This document shows positions 62,009-64,000 of a DNA stretch of 64,000 nucleotides, piece by piece. The position numbers were made by a program, and so were the translations under genes. Source of the stretch: Sporocytophaga sp. GTDB taxonomy: Bacteria; Bacteroidota; Bacteroidia; Cytophagales; Cytophagaceae. Each line of letters opens with the position of its first letter. Position 1 is the first letter of the stretch. Where the stretch lies: NCBI RefSeq assembly GCF_017745095.1, contig NZ_JAGHZZ010000003.1:310001-374000 (forward strand). Direction: 5' to 3'. The notes beneath the pieces were generated by a model. The model had not been told where the DNA came from, made no database searches, and worked only from the letters and a program-made list of their open reading frames with translations.

Positions 62009-64000
62009 TTATTCTTGTTTAGTTTTTACATTTGAAAAATCCATTACCACCTGTACCCCTAAAGGATTATTTATTTCATCGGCAATTTGAGGAGGCACAA
62101 CTTCTGCAGCAATGGCTGGTAAAACATGATTTAGAAATGAATTATCCAAGTGATCCGGTTCAACGGCTCTGTTCTTTGCTAATTCCATTGTATCGATAAT
62201 TGTATATACTAAATCATCCCACTCCCACTGATTGGTTATACTTGGAGTAACAGCAAGCAATACCGATTGGGGAGCGGAAGCATTCGGCTGATTATAATTA
62301 AATACTATTCCACTCGTAACTTCTTTATCCGGTATTACTTCATGCCATTCGTCAATTATTAATCCGCAAACAGGCACAAGGCCTGTTACATTTAAAACAG
62401 CATCGTTAATTAGGATTAGTGATAGCTTATCTCCATTTGCTATATAATTGGAGGGATATTCCTGCCCCATCCAGAAATCTCCTGGTTGATATGGAAGTTG
62501 AACAGGCTCAATTGTAGCTGACGAATTATCATATATATCTGCAATCTGTCTCCACATTTGAACATCATACATTTTCTTTCTTACCCTTGATATACTTCCA
62601 ACCCATTCTTCAATTGCCAATAAGCCTTGGTGTCTTGTAATTCTGGAGTCGGGGGCAAGGGTTAATTGTTTGACAATATCTGTTGTATCATATGCTGTGA
62701 ACTGTGGAACTGCATGAAACGTTTTTCCAAAGATCACTTTTGCTAATTCTCCCAGTTTTTCTATTTTAATCTTTGCAACCGGATAAGCTGGCAATTTATC
62801 CTCAAGCTCCCTTGCTGATTTTCCTCTGGTTAATGCCTCTTTATATTTTAAAATAAGGTGTTGGAGAGCAGCCTGCTTTTGAGAAAATATATTCGTCTGA
62901 TCTTCCTTCTTCAGAGGAAAAGTTACAGACAAGGCATTTGGAATACCAAGAAAAAAAGCATGATAAAGTAAGTTAAATATACTGTCGTACTCCTGATCTG
63001 TTAATTCCACATCAGCTATTGCGACGTCACCTTTGAGAACTGCATCTACTATAGGTTCGTTCTCTACAGTACCAATAAAGGTTCTGAGAGATTGCAAGCC
63101 TATATCAATTCTCTCTTCAAATTCCGGAAGATTAAAATTTCCCGGATTCTGTCTATCGGATTCATCATTTGCCATCTGTAGATCATTAGACCCACAATAT
63201 CTGGAATTCCCAAACATGTTTACGATAGGCTTTATAAGTAAAAATATTTCGGCTATACTTCTGTCTTCTGAACTCCAATCTTCCCCGCGTTCATTTGTAT
63301 CCAATACAACAGCATTAGAATATTCATTTCTAATCCGTCTATATAAACTAACCAGTAAGTCCTTCAATTCTTCCTCTCCTCCAGGCAAACAGAAAAGATC
63401 TATTGGTTGAATCCCTAAAGAAGTTAGATCAAATCTCTCTCTTGTAACGGTCCCTCCATTTTGGATTACAGAAATAAGATATTTAATTTTTGAAGCCTCT
63501 CCAATGCTATCTCCCAGCCATTTATTAAAAGAGGGTTCGGTTTGATATCTTATTGAATTAGTCGACTCCCAGCCATTAGGTAAAACAGAAGGACTTATAG
63601 CAGCAAAGTTTAGTACAACTCTCTGTGTGACAACAATCCCAGTTCTATTGGTTTCTATCACTTGAGGATCCGGAATATTTTTCCCTTCACCCAAGGCTGA
63701 CAGAACTGCAGCAGCTCTCACGTGATTGCCTTGTACCATTTGATAAACACTTTCTGATATTGCAATATCACCAAGTGCATCATATGCATCTGCCATCCGA
63801 TCTATCTCATCAATTATAGCATTGTATATCTTATCTTTATTATCGTCGGTTGTCAGGGCGTTATCTATAGCAGCTTTAATTTTAGCAGGAAGAGCAGCAA
63901 AATTATTTTCTTTTAATGAGTCTCCTACTGTTTTGTCATTCAACTGGCCGGGAACAGGTTCAAGCCATTTTATTACCTCATAGACTTCATCAAGTATCAT
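62009..64000 (-). CDS. Large hypothetical protein, probably partial (runs to window edge)
   Basis: At least 663 aa; the ORF begins exactly at base 64000 with ATG, so the true start may lie outside the window. No family name recognised. Seen: helical N-part with YDALGDIAISESVYQMVQGNHVRAAAVLSALGEG; NRTGIVVTQRVVLNF; a central helical part; and near the C-terminus GLIIDEWHEVIPDKEVTSGIVFNYNQPNA followed by APQSVLLAVTP and WEWDDLVYTIIDTMELAKNRAVEPDHLD. These are strongly patterned, so the protein is real and conserved in style. It is paired with 60130-62004. Soluble, with no signal seen. Confidence 0.72.
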   Translation of the reverse strand: MILDEVYEVIKWLEPVPGQLNDKTVGDSLKENNFAALPAKIKAAIDNALTTDDNKDKIYNAIIDEIDRMADAYDALGDIAISESVYQMVQGNHVRAAAVLSALGEGKNIPDPQVIETNRTGIVVTQRVVLNFAAISPSVLPNGWESTNSIRYQTEPSFNKWLGDSIGEASKIKYLISVIQNGGTVTRERFDLTSLGIQPIDLFCLPGGEEELKDLLVSLYRRIRNEYSNAVVLDTNERGEDWSSEDRSIAEIFLLIKPIVNMFGNSRYCGSNDLQMANDESDRQNPGNFNLPEFEERIDIGLQSLRTFIGTVENEPIVDAVLKGDVAIADVELTDQEYDSIFNLLYHAFFLGIPNALSVTFPLKKEDQTNIFSQKQAALQHLILKYKEALTRGKSARELEDKLPAYPVAKIKIEKLGELAKVIFGKTFHAVPQFTAYDTTDIVKQLTLAPDSRITRHQGLLAIEEWVGSISRVRKKMYDVQMWRQIADIYDNSSATIEPVQLPYQPGDFWMGQEYPSNYIANGDKLSLILINDAVLNVTGLVPVCGLIIDEWHEVIPDKEVTSGIVFNYNQPNASAPQSVLLAVTPSITNQWEWDDLVYTIIDTMELAKNRAVEPDHLDNSFLNHVLPAIAAEVVPPQIADEINNPLGVQVVMDFSNVKTKQE

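Overview
The window comes from a Bacteroidetes chromosome, most likely a gliding, Cytophagales-type organism (inference). The evidence is an AT-rich sequence, promoters of the TAnnTTTG type, a PorP/SprF outer-membrane protein beside a giant protein with a gliding-motility/T9SS type B C-terminal domain, two proteins with T9SS type A sorting tails, and Bacteroidetes-style paralogues (group 1 PruA, type 2 IleRS, dimeric GlyRS). I see no rRNA, tRNA, CRISPR array, transposase or phage gene. Most of the window is ordinary chromosome, with accessory patches.

Layout. 1-1926 (-) is the 5' part of a secreted beta-helix-like adhesin that the ORF track misses because its stop lies outside the window. 2.1-4.0 kb is a sensor kinase. 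4.1-7.3 kb (+) is ArsR regulator, thioredoxin-like ferredoxin, YjjG-type nucleotidase and PruA. 7.4-13.3 kb holds an outer-membrane barrel protein, MurF, a (-) run of Def, methionine/glutamine transaminase and omega-amidase, and an Rrf2 regulator. 13.4-18.6 kb has two tiny genes with near-identical 3' elements, then a hybrid kinase facing an NtrC-type regulator with shared stop codons. 18.9-24 kb has a T9SS cargo, DUF2167 and ceramidase-like membrane proteins, PCD, RsmI and HemH. 24.07-24.39 kb is a non-coding, GC-rich array of about fifteen degenerate 21-bp units just before glyS. 26.5-33.2 kb holds two MtfA-like metallopeptidases bracketing two cold-shock proteins, a MepA-like endopeptidase and a secreted metzincin-like protease. 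33.6-37.6 kb is ileS-lspA. 37.8-42.9 kb holds a CbrC-like protein, hairpin repeats, a MATE transporter, DUF2809 and a CPA2 antiporter. 43.1-47.8 kb is the PorP/SprF plus CHU_C pair.

The most unusual block is 48.2-58.7 kb (-), five tightly packed genes. They encode a 1975-residue sensor (degenerate protein kinase, AAA/TPR, GAF, histidine kinase, receiver, Hpt-like), a LytTR response regulator, a membrane-anchored catalase-fold protein without the usual distal His/Asn, a membrane protein with an internally duplicated unknown domain, and a DyP-type peroxidase. Packing and overlaps suggest one transcription unit linking a multi-input sensor to heme-peroxidase chemistry.

The right end has a stand-alone MnmH/SelU-like P-loop protein and two adjacent large proteins of unknown function, the second running to the window edge.

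Other points of interest are a swapped HIGH motif (GIHH) in IleRS, known in type 2 enzymes and tied to mupirocin hyper-resistance; a transaminase/omega-amidase pair that makes glutamine-driven methionine salvage likely; two genes (murF and porP) whose stop codons sit inside their terminator hairpins; and a long ileS leader with a possible leader peptide.
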